In this document: positions 9,812 to 19,667 of the stretch, piece after piece
How positions within the stretch are numbered: position 1 is the stretch's first letter
Layout of the letters: each line of letters begins with the position of its first letter
NCBI GenBank assembly: GCA_001931875.2
Contig: MSJH02000016.1
Coordinates: 1-19,667, forward strand
DNA: 19,667 nt
Direction: 5' to 3'
Origin: Byssochlamys sp. IMV 00236
Lineage: Eukaryota; Ascomycota; Eurotiomycetes; Eurotiales; Thermoascaceae
Notes under the pieces: generated by a model
Database searches by the model: none
The model's input: the letters and a program-made list of their open reading frames with translations, nothing else
Told to the model about the DNA's origin: nothing
Program-made: the position numbers and the translations under genes

Positions 9812-9833
9812 ACGAAAGAGGGGTGCGCCACAC

Positions 9834-9841
9834 GCGCGAAA
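9834..9841 (-). promoter_or_regulatory. E2F/MBF-like site, distal, upstream of ASE1
   Basis: A second exact GCGCGAAA, same orientation, exactly 30 bp further upstream (about three helical turns). The flanking ACGCG also resembles the core of the yeast MCB element. Binding is inferred from sequence only. Confidence 0.45.
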
Positions 9842-11269
9842 TCTTATTCCTTCTCCGCGTCTGTCTGTCCGATCCGGAAAAGCATCAGAGTAGGTTTATG
9901 CAAAAAGGGTAAATATCAGATTACTATTTCAAATCCAGACGATGTTCGTTTTTTTCTGGACGAATCAAAATGTAAACTCAAACGACTTGCTTGCTTGTTT
10001 GTTTAAACATGATATTTTATTGTTGGTCCAAATGAGCGTAAAAATATAAAACAAATAAACGTCGTTCAATCCGTTTGGGAAGTAAATAGTAGCTTATGGG
10101 TACAAGGATAAAAATGTCAAAGGAAAGTGATGAGTGGAGTTATGCTACTTTCCATCTCAGAAATTCCGCGTCTTTGACCTTGGCATCTGATACGATTGAA
10201 CCAGACGCACATCAGTATAGCAAATTAGCAATATAAATATGGCTACCTTTAAAAGAAACGTGATATAATTTAGGTGATTCTCTTGATCTCTTTGTAGCAG
10301 ACACCTGGTAATGATCATCGCTTCTTATATACCAAAAATGCCTTGATCTTTTCCTTTTCGTCCCAATTAGCCAATTTGTGATAATTGGTACATATAATTG
10401 CGAAGACGGTATTGTTGTATTCAGCTTTGTTTGTTATTGAAAAAAAGGCTATTAAGTCAACAATTTGCCAATTAGATTCTTTAAAAAGAAGAGCTGAATA
10501 TTATTAATTTAAGTTTGAATGAGAGTTTTATAGGGAATATTAATGTTGTCAGTATGATAAATGTGGTCAATGTGATTATTTATCAGTGCTACTATTGTTG
10601 TCAATGTTATTCTCAGCAGATGCGATAGAGGAATGTAAAGTAGAATGTATACTCTACTGTAAGATTATACTCGAGTTATTATAATGATTCATATCAAACA
10701 CGTCAAGGGCTGCGCATGATTTCCAAGAAGAGAGACTGTGCATTTTTGCAATTTTTATAATATAATTTATACGAAAAAGCGACAAGTCAGTGCGACATCT
10801 CTTTCTGGAAATGGTGTATATGTTTTGTAAATATAGGTATGACATTCATGTCAAGTTATGACTCTTACTACAGCTATGATCGACCTCCACAGAGCTCTCA
10901 CTTGCAAAAGTTGCGAAATAATGTGACAGCGCGATCTAAAAGCTTCTAAAAGACATTTTTAAATATCCAAAGACATTATTACTGGATGCGAAATCAATAA
11001 TGTAGAAACCCTTCTTTTTTCGTATCGCCATATCAAACAAGAGATTTAGATTTCTACAAGCAAGATATCCAGAGTTTACTGTTGACTGGTCTAAAACTAA
11101 CACTGTACTTTGGCGTATAGTTTAACCGATTCCCTCCTTAAAAATAAGCTTTCAAGCATATATTTTTACACCAAAATGAGAAATAGCTGGACCCAAAAAA
11201 AATTAGTCATTGAATTTCAGATGTGTGTGCGTTTCTTTAAATTCCCACTTGTCAACGTGAAAATAATGA

Positions 11270-11276
11270 TATAAAT
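11270..11276 (+). promoter_or_regulatory. TATA-like element of the isomerase gene
   Basis: TATAAAT lies 43 nt before the ATG at 11313, followed by a C/T-rich tract at about 11280-11304 that could hold the transcription start. Assigned by position and sequence only. Confidence 0.35.
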
Positions 11277-11312
11277 CAGTTTTTCCCCCTTCTTTTTCTT
11301 TACTTTATAATC

Positions 11313-12407
11313 ATGTCCAGCAAGTATCAATATGAAACAGTCAAGGTTGATTTATTACCTGATGGTGTCGCTCATGTTCAATTAAACAGACCCAAAAGGT
11401 TAAACACGCTTAACCCTCAGTATGTTCAAAAGTTAAAAAAAAAAAGATGGCCGCATAAATATTGATATACATATTATTTAGGATGGTTGTTGATATCAGA
11501 CAACTATTTACTGAGATTGCTGATGATAATAATGTTCTAAGTATTGTTATATCCGGTGCCGGCCGTGTCTTCACTGCTGGTTTGGACTGTAAGTTATATA
11601 AAGAAAAAGGGGCATGCTTCTAATCTTTTTACTAGTGAACGAAAGTAATCTTACTGCATTAGGTGAGGCAGAAGATATTGCTCGAAAGGTCTATAGAACA
11701 CGTCCATTCGTTAAAAACTTCCAAGATGCCTTCACAGCCATCGAGCGTTGTCCTAAACCTGTTATTGCTGCTATCCATGGCGCGTGCATCGGTGGTGGAG
11801 TTGACTTGATTACTGCATGTGATATTCGATACTGTACTAAGGATGCTTTCTTCTCTGTAAAGGAAGTTGATGTCGGACTTGCTGCTGATGTTGGTACTTT
11901 GCAAAGACTGCCTAAAGTGATTGGCAATCACAGTCTGGTTCGTGAATTGTGCTACTCAGCTCGCAAGTAAGTGGAATGATGATTTTATTCATACATTCTT
12001 ATATTTTATAGCCTGTACGCCGATGAAGCCTTCCAATGTGGATTGGTCAATAAGGTCGTTGAGAATCAAGAGGCAGTGCTAACCGAAGCCTTAAATATGG
12101 CTAAACTCATTGCTTCAAAACCACCCATTGCTGTGATGGGAACCAAGTAAGTTGGATGAAATTGATATATAAAAAATATAAAAAAAGAAGCTAACCGATA
12201 CATTGAGGCATTTATTGAATTATTCTCGTGATCACTCTGTTGATGAAGGTTTAGCTTATACAGTCACTTGGAATGCTGCTATGCTTCATACAGAGGTAAA
12301 TACTAATACTAACACTAATAAAGATACTAATAATATCATTGTAGGATATTCCTCTTTCAGTTCAAGCAGCTCTTTCCAAAAAACCCGCCAAATATTCCAA
12401 GCTTTAA
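11313..12407 (+). CDS. ECH1: Peroxisomal delta3,5-delta2,4-dienoyl-CoA isomerase
   Basis: Six exons (11313-11419, 11482-11588, 11636-11966, 12012-12146, 12208-12295, 12345-12407) give 276 residues. This crotonase-family enzyme shifts the double bonds of 3,5-dienoyl-CoA to 2,4-dienoyl-CoA during beta-oxidation of fatty acids with odd-numbered double bonds. LNRPKRLNTLNP and SGAGRVFTAGLDL match the CoA-binding and oxyanion regions. IERCPKPVIAAIHGACIGGG leads into the active site. Asp128 (in GGGVDL), Glu148 and Asp156 (in VKEVDVGLAADVG) have the same spacing (20 and 8 residues) as rat Asp176, Glu196 and Asp204, the residues that set this isomerase apart from simple hydratases. The protein starts without a mitochondrial presequence and ends in Ser-Lys-Leu, a canonical PTS1, so I place it in peroxisomes. 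Intron 5 carries repeated branch-point motifs. Confidence 0.94.
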
Positions 12408-12432
12408 CACTCCGAGTGCTCTACAGGCTAAA

Positions 12433-12438
12433 AATAAA
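12433..12438 (+). terminator. Poly(A) signal of the isomerase gene
   Basis: AATAAA 25 nt after the stop codon, followed by a T-rich stretch, as expected for a fungal 3' end. Confidence 0.45.
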
Positions 12439-12625
12439 GTTTTTTTCTGCTATCTTCTATTCCTCTTTTTTTTGTTTGCTTAGTTTACTTACGCAACTCG
12501 AGTCTTTTTTGTAATATTTTCTACATACATTTTTTTGTATATTCTTAAACATCCCCCAAAATATCATAAAAGAGAGGATAAAAATAAAAAGGGGAAGTCA
12601 AAAAGAAAAAGAGAGAGAAGATAGA

Positions 12626-15600
12626 ATGTCAACAACAGCAGAAACTACGAATTTAAGGAATGTGACAGCACCCGTGTCGGCAGCACAGCTAAAGACATTT
12701 CTTGTCGAAGCACCCATCATGTATAAAAGTCGTTTACACTCTGGAGCAGAAAAGCATATACTCACGAATTGTTATCGATCACTTTGGAACAATGATCCTC
12801 AATGGTTACAACAATACTTCTTTCAAGAAGGACTCACAGACAGTGACAACCTTTCATTGTTACTAGAAAAATACAATTTATTTGGCTCAAAGGAGCATGA
12901 TATATCTGATATAAGGCATGAGAATCCGTTAGTAGACGATACAAATGAGCCTGAATATTGGGAGACTCAACGTGGGAAACAATGTGGCCACTTGTTTAAA
13001 AGAGGCGAAAGTGTCTATCGTTGCAGGTAAGATACTAATAAAGAAGCTTTATATATAAATTAACATATCTGTAGAAACTGCGGATTGGATGATACGTGTG
13101 TAATGTGCTCAAAATGTTTTCATGCAACAGATCACGACGGCCACGACGTAAAGATTTGGATAAGCAGAGGAGCAGGTGGTTGCTGCGATTGTGGTGACCC
13201 AGAAGCTTGGAAGGTCCCTCTTAACTGTAAAATTCATTCTCTGCAGTCTTCTTCAACACAGATACCCAACACATCTATCCATCAACTCGAACCCCTATCA
13301 TCTGTACCACCCGCTCTATTGAGATCCGTTCGAGAAACGATCACCGTCATCGCAGACTATATCTTGGAGACATTTGCTGCTTCACCTGAGGATGTCATGT
13401 CGATTGGTTCGGTTGAATCCATAAAGCAGGACTGTCTTGTTTCACATCGAGCATTAAGTCTACCCATCGATTTAGAGACTCAATCATACGCCTGCATTTT
13501 ATGGAATGATGAAAAACACTCTTTTGATGATGTAATTGCAGTCGTGAAAAATGCAATTGGCTGTACTCACGAACAGGCTGAAGTGATAGCTCAATCTGTC
13601 GATAGGTATGGACGACACATCGTGAAGGAATCCAAAGATATTCAAAGCTTGATCACAGCTGCCAGTATCATCAGCTCCATCGGCTTGGCTGTCACTATTT
13701 GTTCAGTGCATAAAACAGTTCGTGAAGAAATTGCTGGTCTTTTATTGGACTGGTTAAAGGAATTGGTCAGCGGTCGATACAGGTTTTTTAATAACGTAGA
13801 AGGCGGTAATACGATCATACGAGATACTATCTGTCAAGTTCTCTCTACTGATTGGGCCCTTCGACCTGATCTTGCCAGACTGTCTACACGCTACAGAAGA
13901 GCTAGAATGCCAGAAGAAGAAGACGATTCCTTTGAGTTTGGTGATGAAGATGGTGGCATGGATAGCGATGGTGATGAAATCATGTTTGATGCTGATAATG
14001 TTATCGAAGAAGACGTTGGAGAAGAGTTTGAAGAAGGTGATGAAGGAGAAGAACATGAAGAAGGCGATGATGAAAGTTCTTCCAATAGTGAGACACATAG
14101 ACACTTGGAATTTATCATGGGGCATCATCTTGAATGGCATCGCAATGCTAGTGAAAGGTTAGCAGAGGAAGCACGACTCCATGTGGACGCAGATCGATTG
14201 CACGAAGAACGTGACCAAGAGATCCTCAAGAGACGTCGATCCTCTTCATCGTCTCAGCCAAAGTCACACAAGACGCACAAACCAAGAGATATATTGGATA
14301 TGGAATGGAATCTGGACGCTTGGTTAGATTATACCGACAAGTTGGAGTTGGCTGAACGACAAATCGCAAAGGACATGGGTGTACCATTGAATCATGGGGC
14401 AACAAAGAGCTCGGCTGAAATCAATAGCAACTTGAAAAAAGAATTCAGACGTAAACTTCGTCTGGATTACATCTTGCAATTTGATCTTAGACTATGGAAG
14501 ACAGCTCGAATGGATATCAAAGACTTGCTAATCGGCACCTTTATCTCAAATTACGAATATAGACCTATCCTCGGTGTTCGTTTTGCACGTAACTATCCTG
14601 AATTGATCGATGCATTCTTTTTCAAGGACAGAGAACCTGAAAATTCTGTGAGTACACTGTCCGTTCAGCTCTTGACTGTGCCTACAGTTGCTTCTATACT
14701 CGTCAAAGACTACAAGTTCTTTGGCATGGTATGTTCTATTCTGTCCAACTTTTTCTTGACCGATCGTATTCATATGATCTTGCCTGAAGATTATTCACAA
14801 GCCCAAGTTGATCCTTCATTTAGAGCGATTGCCCGTCACCGCTATGCCTACACGATCTATGACTTGCGATATGTCATGAATGCCGAACAAGTGAAATTGG
14901 AAATTTCAAAGAGTCCTCTGTATCTTCGTCATTTTATCGACATGCTCTATCAATTCCAAGCCATGGATCCCTTAAAACGTCAATCAGATGCCCATGTAGA
15001 GTATGAATCAAATACATGGATGAATGCCTTTAATGTCACCTTACAAATCGTTAAACTCTGTCGACTGTATGCAGCCTGTTTTGATGCTCTTCAATCTGAA
15101 ATTCCCATCGTACATGCATCCTATAACCTTTGCCGTACCGTTTACCGTGTTTTAAAGGCTATTCGTGATTGGAACCCTCGTCTGTCTCCTGTGTCTCTTC
15201 CTTTTCCAAATATAGCTCAGAATAGAATTATCATCAAAGGCATATCAGAGCAAAAATATCATCAAGTCAGTACGCCTCATATAGGTCCTTTTGATATTAT
15301 TGACTATGATGTCACAGTTCAGCCTGTATCGTTCCATCATCCTTTTCACTGGCTTCTATCCGAGTTGTTTGAAAATGTATCCTTGCTATATGATGAAGTC
15401 TTGGCCGAGAATGGTTGGATTGGCGGGTTTAAGCAAATGGTGAATAATGCACTTCAAGATGATCGCCGTGCTACTTTTCTGGATATACTTGAGTATCCTA
15501 TTCGTACACTTACCATCTTATCACAGATCAACTGTGGTGTTTGGGTAAGGAATGGTTATGGTATCCGTAATCAGGTAAACCCTCCCGAAAAAGTCAAGCA

Positions 15601-18600
15601 AGAACAGACATGTGCTAACCCCCTTTAAAAAGTTCCATACGTACAGAGATATCAACGTCAGAGAAAATACACTAGATCGCGACATTTTCTTACTCCAAGT
15701 TGGATTTGTTGTCTGTAATAGCGACCAACTACTGCTGACGTTAATAGACAGATTCCAACTTCAAGATTGGTTTAAAGGGAAATGGGGCAAAACGCATCCT
15801 GTTTATGACTCACCACAAAAGACCTTTATGGTGGAAGAGCTGCTGAATCTGTTGATCATCAGTGCTACTGAACATGGTTATGCGTCAGGAACATCCACTG
15901 AACAACGTATTCGTCGTGCTATCATTCAATACCTTGGTCTTTCTAGTCTCTCCTACTCAGAACTACTCAAGTTAATCCCAGACACTCTCACCGAACATGA
16001 ATCATTTGAAGCTGAACTCAACAAGGTTGCCAATTTTAGAGCACCCGACGGTGTCAATGACAAAGGCATGTACGAAATCAAGCCTGAGTGTTTGGACGAA
16101 ATTGACCCTTACTTCTGGCACTACACGCGTAACAAGCGCGAAGAGGCACACGTTGTGCTGAGAAAGCGCTGGAACCAACTGCATCCTGAAAGTGCGCTGA
16201 ACGATAAGGAAGAATTCCTTGTTCAACCCAAGATTCATCGCATTGAAAAGGGGCCCTTCAGACATCTTAATAACTTTTTGCATTCCAAGGTGTTTTGTCA
16301 AATCTTAATCTATGCCTTATGGAACTCAAAGATTGCTAAACAAGCCAAAAGTGAGACAATATTGGACGAAGCGCTTTATCTTGGTATACTTGCTGTAACA
16401 GACGTCAATAATGAACAAAGTGATATAGACCCCTTTATGGATACATCAGGAGGCTTTGTTGAAAATGCTACAGAAAATGAATATGCCATACAAGTGAATG
16501 AGATCGAACGAGTTCACTCTACGTTGTTATCTGTGCTCATACACTGCGTGGATGACAAGGAGCTTTCTCATACTCATAAACGGTTATGCTTCATCATTGA
16601 CAAGATTGAACAGCTTGGCAATCAAAAGGCCAAAGATATGATTGGTGAGTGGAAAGAGAGAAGAAGCAAACATATTTCTTTTGATAATCAAGGCAACTCA
16701 AGTGGCGATGGCATGTCCGAATACGAACGTAAGAAAGCAGCTGCTAAAGCGCGTCAAGCAGCCATCATGTCTCAATTTGCACAGGCTCAGTCCAAGTTTA
16801 TGGAACAGCATGCAGATTTGTACAAGGATGAAGAAGATTTTAAAGATGCTATGGATGAAATCCCTGCAAATGATGACTTGATGTCCTCAGCTAACGAATT
16901 TGAAATTGTACGCAAGTGTCATTTCCCTACTGATAACTGTATTGTATGTCAAGAAGAGCTGGATGGTTCCCAACTGTACGGCATGCTTGGTCTCGTCCAG
17001 CGCTCTAATGTTCAACGACTTTCACCTGTGACCAAGGACGTTTGGTCTGATATACTTGACACAGGCCTTCATTTGCACAACCCTTGGGGCCCGAGAGAGG
17101 AGGCAAGCAACGACAAAGGAACACACTTTACTGCATTCCCTACCGGCTCACATGTGCCTGGTGTCGATATTTCCTCCTGTGGTCATTTAATGCACGCTGA
17201 ATGCTTTGAAACATACCAGCAATCTGTAGATAATCAAGACTTTATGAGTCGTCTTTCGCTTACAAGATCACCCAAAGGTCGATTCCTATGTCCTCTCTGT
17301 AAAGCACTGGGCAACGTGTTGGTTCCGATCGTCTGGAAAGGCAAAAAGGAGACTTATCCTGGTGTTATGGCTCCCTCTACGTCTTTTGATGATATGGTAA
17401 AATCGCTGCTTGAAGTAGCTGTTGATGCTGGTGAGAAGGTTGCATTCAAAAGAAGGACAGGTCTGCCTCAGGACTCCAATCTGGTTATAGCTGATGAGGA
17501 AAGACTCAAGTATCTCTATAACAAATTGATTAGAGCCATTTATAAAGCAACAGGAGATGAATCGGGCGAATTTGTAACAGATTTGAAGGATTCTTTATAT
17601 TATCTATATGATATGTACGCATATACCATCAGTAACTTTGAAGTGGCGCAAAGAGGAGCTGAGAATACACGAGCAAGGGACCTGATGGTGGAGCATACAG
17701 GAACATTTATTGATGATATATCAAGGACGTCACAGACACTCTTGAAGATTCTGTCAATGACAAATGGACTAGTGCCCAAACTGATGGAGTCTCCCTGGCA
17801 GACGGATGATCACCAAGTGGCAGAAAGCGTTTTGCTTGAACAGCTGCATCAGTTCATCTCCAGCCCAGATAAGCCCAGTACAGTGCCAGTGTTATCAGAT
17901 GATCCATTCAAGGTCCTCGTTCGTCTTGGTTTCCTTGTTGCAGATTACCCAGAGGTGCAAGCACATCATCTGATGCGTGCTCTTTATCTAGCCGACCTGA
18001 CAAAGACTGTGATTGGTATTGCTCAAGTCATGTGTGATAATGAGAGACTATTCAAGGATACCAGGCTGAATGAACTACTCACTGCTCTCTGTGACGATCA
18101 ACAACAACAAGTCAAGGGGGTAGATGGAGCCAAACGTTTTATAGAACACGTCCTTTCATCTATAGGATTTCCTCATACCAAGACAGTATTTGACAGATTA
18201 AATCCCAAGGGATTTACTGCACTTCTTCGCCTGTTTACTTTGCCCTATCTCCGCAAATCACTGCTATTGATGACAGTGCATCATGGATTTATCCCACAAA
18301 GTCCAAGCCCAACAGATGCCATGGAAGAAGGATCACAAAGTGAATATGATCGTCTATTGGATACGTTGAATCTTCCCAGTTTTGAAACCATTTTCAACTT
18401 TACAAATACTGATCACGAACTACTCAATTACTGGTGCCAAGACTTTTTGGACAGGAATGGAACACATATATCACTGAACTTGCCCATTAAGTATCGTTTA
18501 ACAACATTACCTTATCGTCTGGATGTTTTGCTTGATGAAAGTTCGAAACGTATCTGTCGTAAATGTAACTCTGTTCCTGAACATTCGGCTATTTGTTTGA

Positions 18601-18992
18601 TTTGTGGTACGTTTGTATGTGCTCGTCGATTCTGTTGTACGGAAGGAACTAAAGGCGAATGCAACGTCCATATGAAAAGGTAACGAGAACAATGAATAAT
18701 GATATGTAGTTACTCATCTATATTTAGCTGTGGTGGTGAAATTGGAATATACATGATGATCAAAGACTGTTTCTTATTATTATTACATGATAATGGAGGT
18801 AGTATTATGAATGCACCCTATCTCGATAGTCATGGAGAGGCCGACATATTCTTTAAGCGAGGTGCACCACAGTATCTCAATATGAAAAGATATGAACAGA
18901 TTAGACAAATGTGGTTAACACATTCTATACCTTCATTCATCAGAAGAAGGATGGAAGCATCACAAACGACAACAGCTTGGGAAGCATTTTAA
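12626..18992 (+). CDS. UBR1: Ubr1-type N-recognin E3 ubiquitin ligase
   Basis: Four exons (12626-13026, 13075-15574, 15633-18679, 18728-18992) give 2,070 residues, slightly longer than yeast Ubr1. The ligase recognises N-degrons and ubiquitylates the substrate with an E2 of the Rad6 type. The UBR box is at 120-188 (CGHLFKRGES ... GGCCDCGDPEAW ... CKIH) with the zinc ligands and acidic residues that hold type-1 N-termini. A ClpS-like domain at about 268-345 (CILWNDEKHSFDDVI) should bind type-2 bulky N-termini. A very acidic insert lies at about 412-475. An Ala/Lys/Gln-rich helix at about 1334-1360 (KKAAAKARQAAIMSQF) precedes the RING, as in the family. RING ligands: C1403, C1406, C1483, H1485, H1488, C1491, C1520, C1523, with an insert between the second and third ligands. 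The C-terminal Cys-rich UBLC domain spans about 1942-2068. Intron 2 (58 nt) has stops in frame and would split an unspliced reading into two proteins. Exon 1 ends inside the UBR box, so that splice is well supported. Confidence 0.96.
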
Positions 18993-19015
18993 ATTCATTC
19001 TTTGTACAGTGAAAC

Positions 19016-19021
19016 AATAAA
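19016..19021 (+). terminator. Poly(A) signal of UBR1
   Basis: AATAAA starts 24 nt after the UBR1 stop codon. Cleavage 10-30 nt downstream would fall at about 19031-19051, inside the last exon and last intron of the opposing DUF1764 gene. Confidence 0.45.
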
Positions 19022-19034
19022 ATACAGTCAAATC

Positions 19035-19613
19035 TTAAAAGCCTTTAAAGACATATTAGTGTATGTTGTAGTATAGTATAATATACTTACAGCATTGGCA
19101 ATCAAATGGGCATTCTGGTGTATCTTTTCCTAAGCCAATATTCAAGTCTTTAATGTCATAGAGAGGGTATCCTTCCTCGGTCGTACGTGCTAATACAAAA
19201 ATAATTAATAAACTTGTAAAGTATGCATGCAAGTCTTTATTACTTGGTTTCTTCAAGCCTCTTGAATCCCCAAAATCATCATCCGATGGTGGAACCACTG
19301 GCTTCTTTTGTGTCTTTTTCTCACTTTTTACAGCTGCCAATTCTGCAAATACAACTTCCTCTACTTTCTTGCTATCCTGTTCTTCTTCTTCTGTCTTTGT
19401 TTCTTTGGTTATTTTTTTAGGTCTAGACAAAGTATCACTATCTGCCTTTCTTTTCTTTGTAGCTTGCTCTGTTGTGGTAGAAGAAGTTGTGGAAGCGATC
19501 TTTTTTGTATTAAAGATATCGTCAATTTCAGAGGTGTCAAGGACCTTGTTTTTCTTTTCTGGTTTTGTGCTCTCCTTTGCTTCGTTCTTGCCTTTTTTTG
19601 TGTTCTTTGCCAT
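19035..19613 (-). CDS. DUF1764 family protein
   Basis: Three exons (19613-19244, 19189-19091, 19042-19035) give 158 residues. The N-terminal two thirds are lysine-rich and disordered, with EIDDIFNTKK near residues 29-38 matching the short N-terminal family motif. The C-terminus carries the DUF1764 core: DDDFGDSRG, then after splicing PTRTTEEGYPLYDIKDLNIG and TPECPFDCQCCF. The last exon supplies only the end of a Cys codon, one Phe and the stop. Without it the protein reads on into unrelated residues (KYIILYYNIH), whereas with it the protein ends exactly in the expected CCF. Intron 1 (54 nt) is a multiple of three and has no stop, so an unspliced product would carry 18 extra residues in the core. 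The basic N-terminus suggests a nuclear or nucleolar location, but the molecular function of this family is not known to me. Confidence 0.85.
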
Positions 19614-19619
19614 TTCTAC

Positions 19620-19636
19620 CTTTTTTTTAAAAAAAG

Positions 19637-19667
<31 letters not shown>
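19620..19667. repeat. T-rich then A-rich homopolymer at the window end
   Basis: A T run followed by a long A run reaches the last base. It lies just before the DUF1764 start codon on the minus strand, so it may be part of that leader. It could equally mark a contig edge where assembly stopped in a homopolymer. Confidence 0.7.

Larger units (their letters stand above)
9763..11312. other. Divergent intergenic region between ASE1 and the isomerase gene
   Basis: This 1.55-kb region is shared by two genes transcribed away from each other. Next to ASE1 it holds a poly-A/G leader stretch and two E2F-like sites (9804-9841). Next to the isomerase gene it holds a TATA-like element and a pyrimidine tract. 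The middle is AT-rich with short, unconvincing open frames. A stretch at 10940-11125 reads in part like protein and is described among the findings. No RNA gene or mobile element end was seen. Confidence 0.6.

Noticed and set aside
9763..9831. Upstream in-frame start for ASE1 at 9831
   Set aside because: It would add a non-conserved hydrophobic stretch and cover the proximal E2F-like site; the family starts near MNVVSVEEL.
10654..10845. 63-codon open frame on the minus strand
   Set aside because: No family resemblance and no supporting signals.
13754..14140. Antisense open frames across the UBR1 acidic region
   Set aside because: They mirror the GAA/GAT-rich codons of UBR1, which read as Ser/Phe-rich frames on the other strand.
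1..19667. CRISPR array, rRNA, tRNA, transposon ends or viral genes
   Set aside because: Looked for spaced direct repeats, B-box-like motifs, terminal repeats with target duplications and polymerase or transposase motifs; none was convincing.

Overview
This window looks like ordinary nuclear euchromatin of a fungus, most likely an early-diverging one of the Mucoromycota/Mucorales type. That placement is an inference from AT-rich intergenic DNA, very short GT-AG introns, compact gene spacing and gene content (fungal ECL1-type zinc protein, Ase1-type bundler, Ubr1, peroxisomal dienoyl-CoA isomerase). I rebuilt nine protein-coding genes by following conserved protein families across exon joins. 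They contain 33 introns, all GT-AG and all 45-76 nt long. Several genes cannot be seen as single open reading frames: the ECL1-type gene, the last exons of COA5 and the DUF1764 gene, and the microexons of MCCC2.

Layout. 1-2063 has no recognisable gene (one strong short hairpin, an AT microsatellite). 2064-2462 (+) is a small ECL1-type zinc-binding protein. 2708-3850 (+) is a six-helix membrane protein resembling the VC0807 family. 3927-4733 (+) is TRAPPC3/Bet3, convergent with COA5/PET191 at 4801-5074 (-). 5187-7428 (-) is the mitochondrial methylcrotonoyl-CoA carboxylase beta subunit in ten exons. 7581-9762 (-) is the Ase1/PRC1/MAP65 microtubule bundler, with two E2F-like sites just upstream. 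9763-11312 is a long intergenic region holding, at most, a weak coding relic. 11313-12407 (+) is a peroxisomal delta3,5-delta2,4-dienoyl-CoA isomerase ending in SKL. 12626-18992 (+) is a complete 2,070-residue Ubr1-type N-recognin E3 ligase. 19035-19613 (-) is a DUF1764 protein, convergent with UBR1 at 42 bp. The window ends in an A-rich homopolymer.

The genes are housekeeping functions of different compartments: Golgi/ER traffic (TRAPPC3), mitochondrial complex IV assembly (COA5), leucine breakdown (MCCC2), spindle midzone (Ase1), peroxisomal beta-oxidation of unsaturated fatty acids (the isomerase) and N-degron proteolysis (Ubr1). They do not form a pathway or an operon-like cluster. I saw no mobile element, CRISPR array, rRNA or tRNA and no clear novel system. 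The points worth a second look concern gene structure and regulation: an unusual 3' splice choice in TRAPPC3, an 8-nt coding terminal exon and an open in-frame intron in the DUF1764 gene, tandem branch-point motifs in the isomerase gene, and paired E2F-like sites at the Ase1 promoter.
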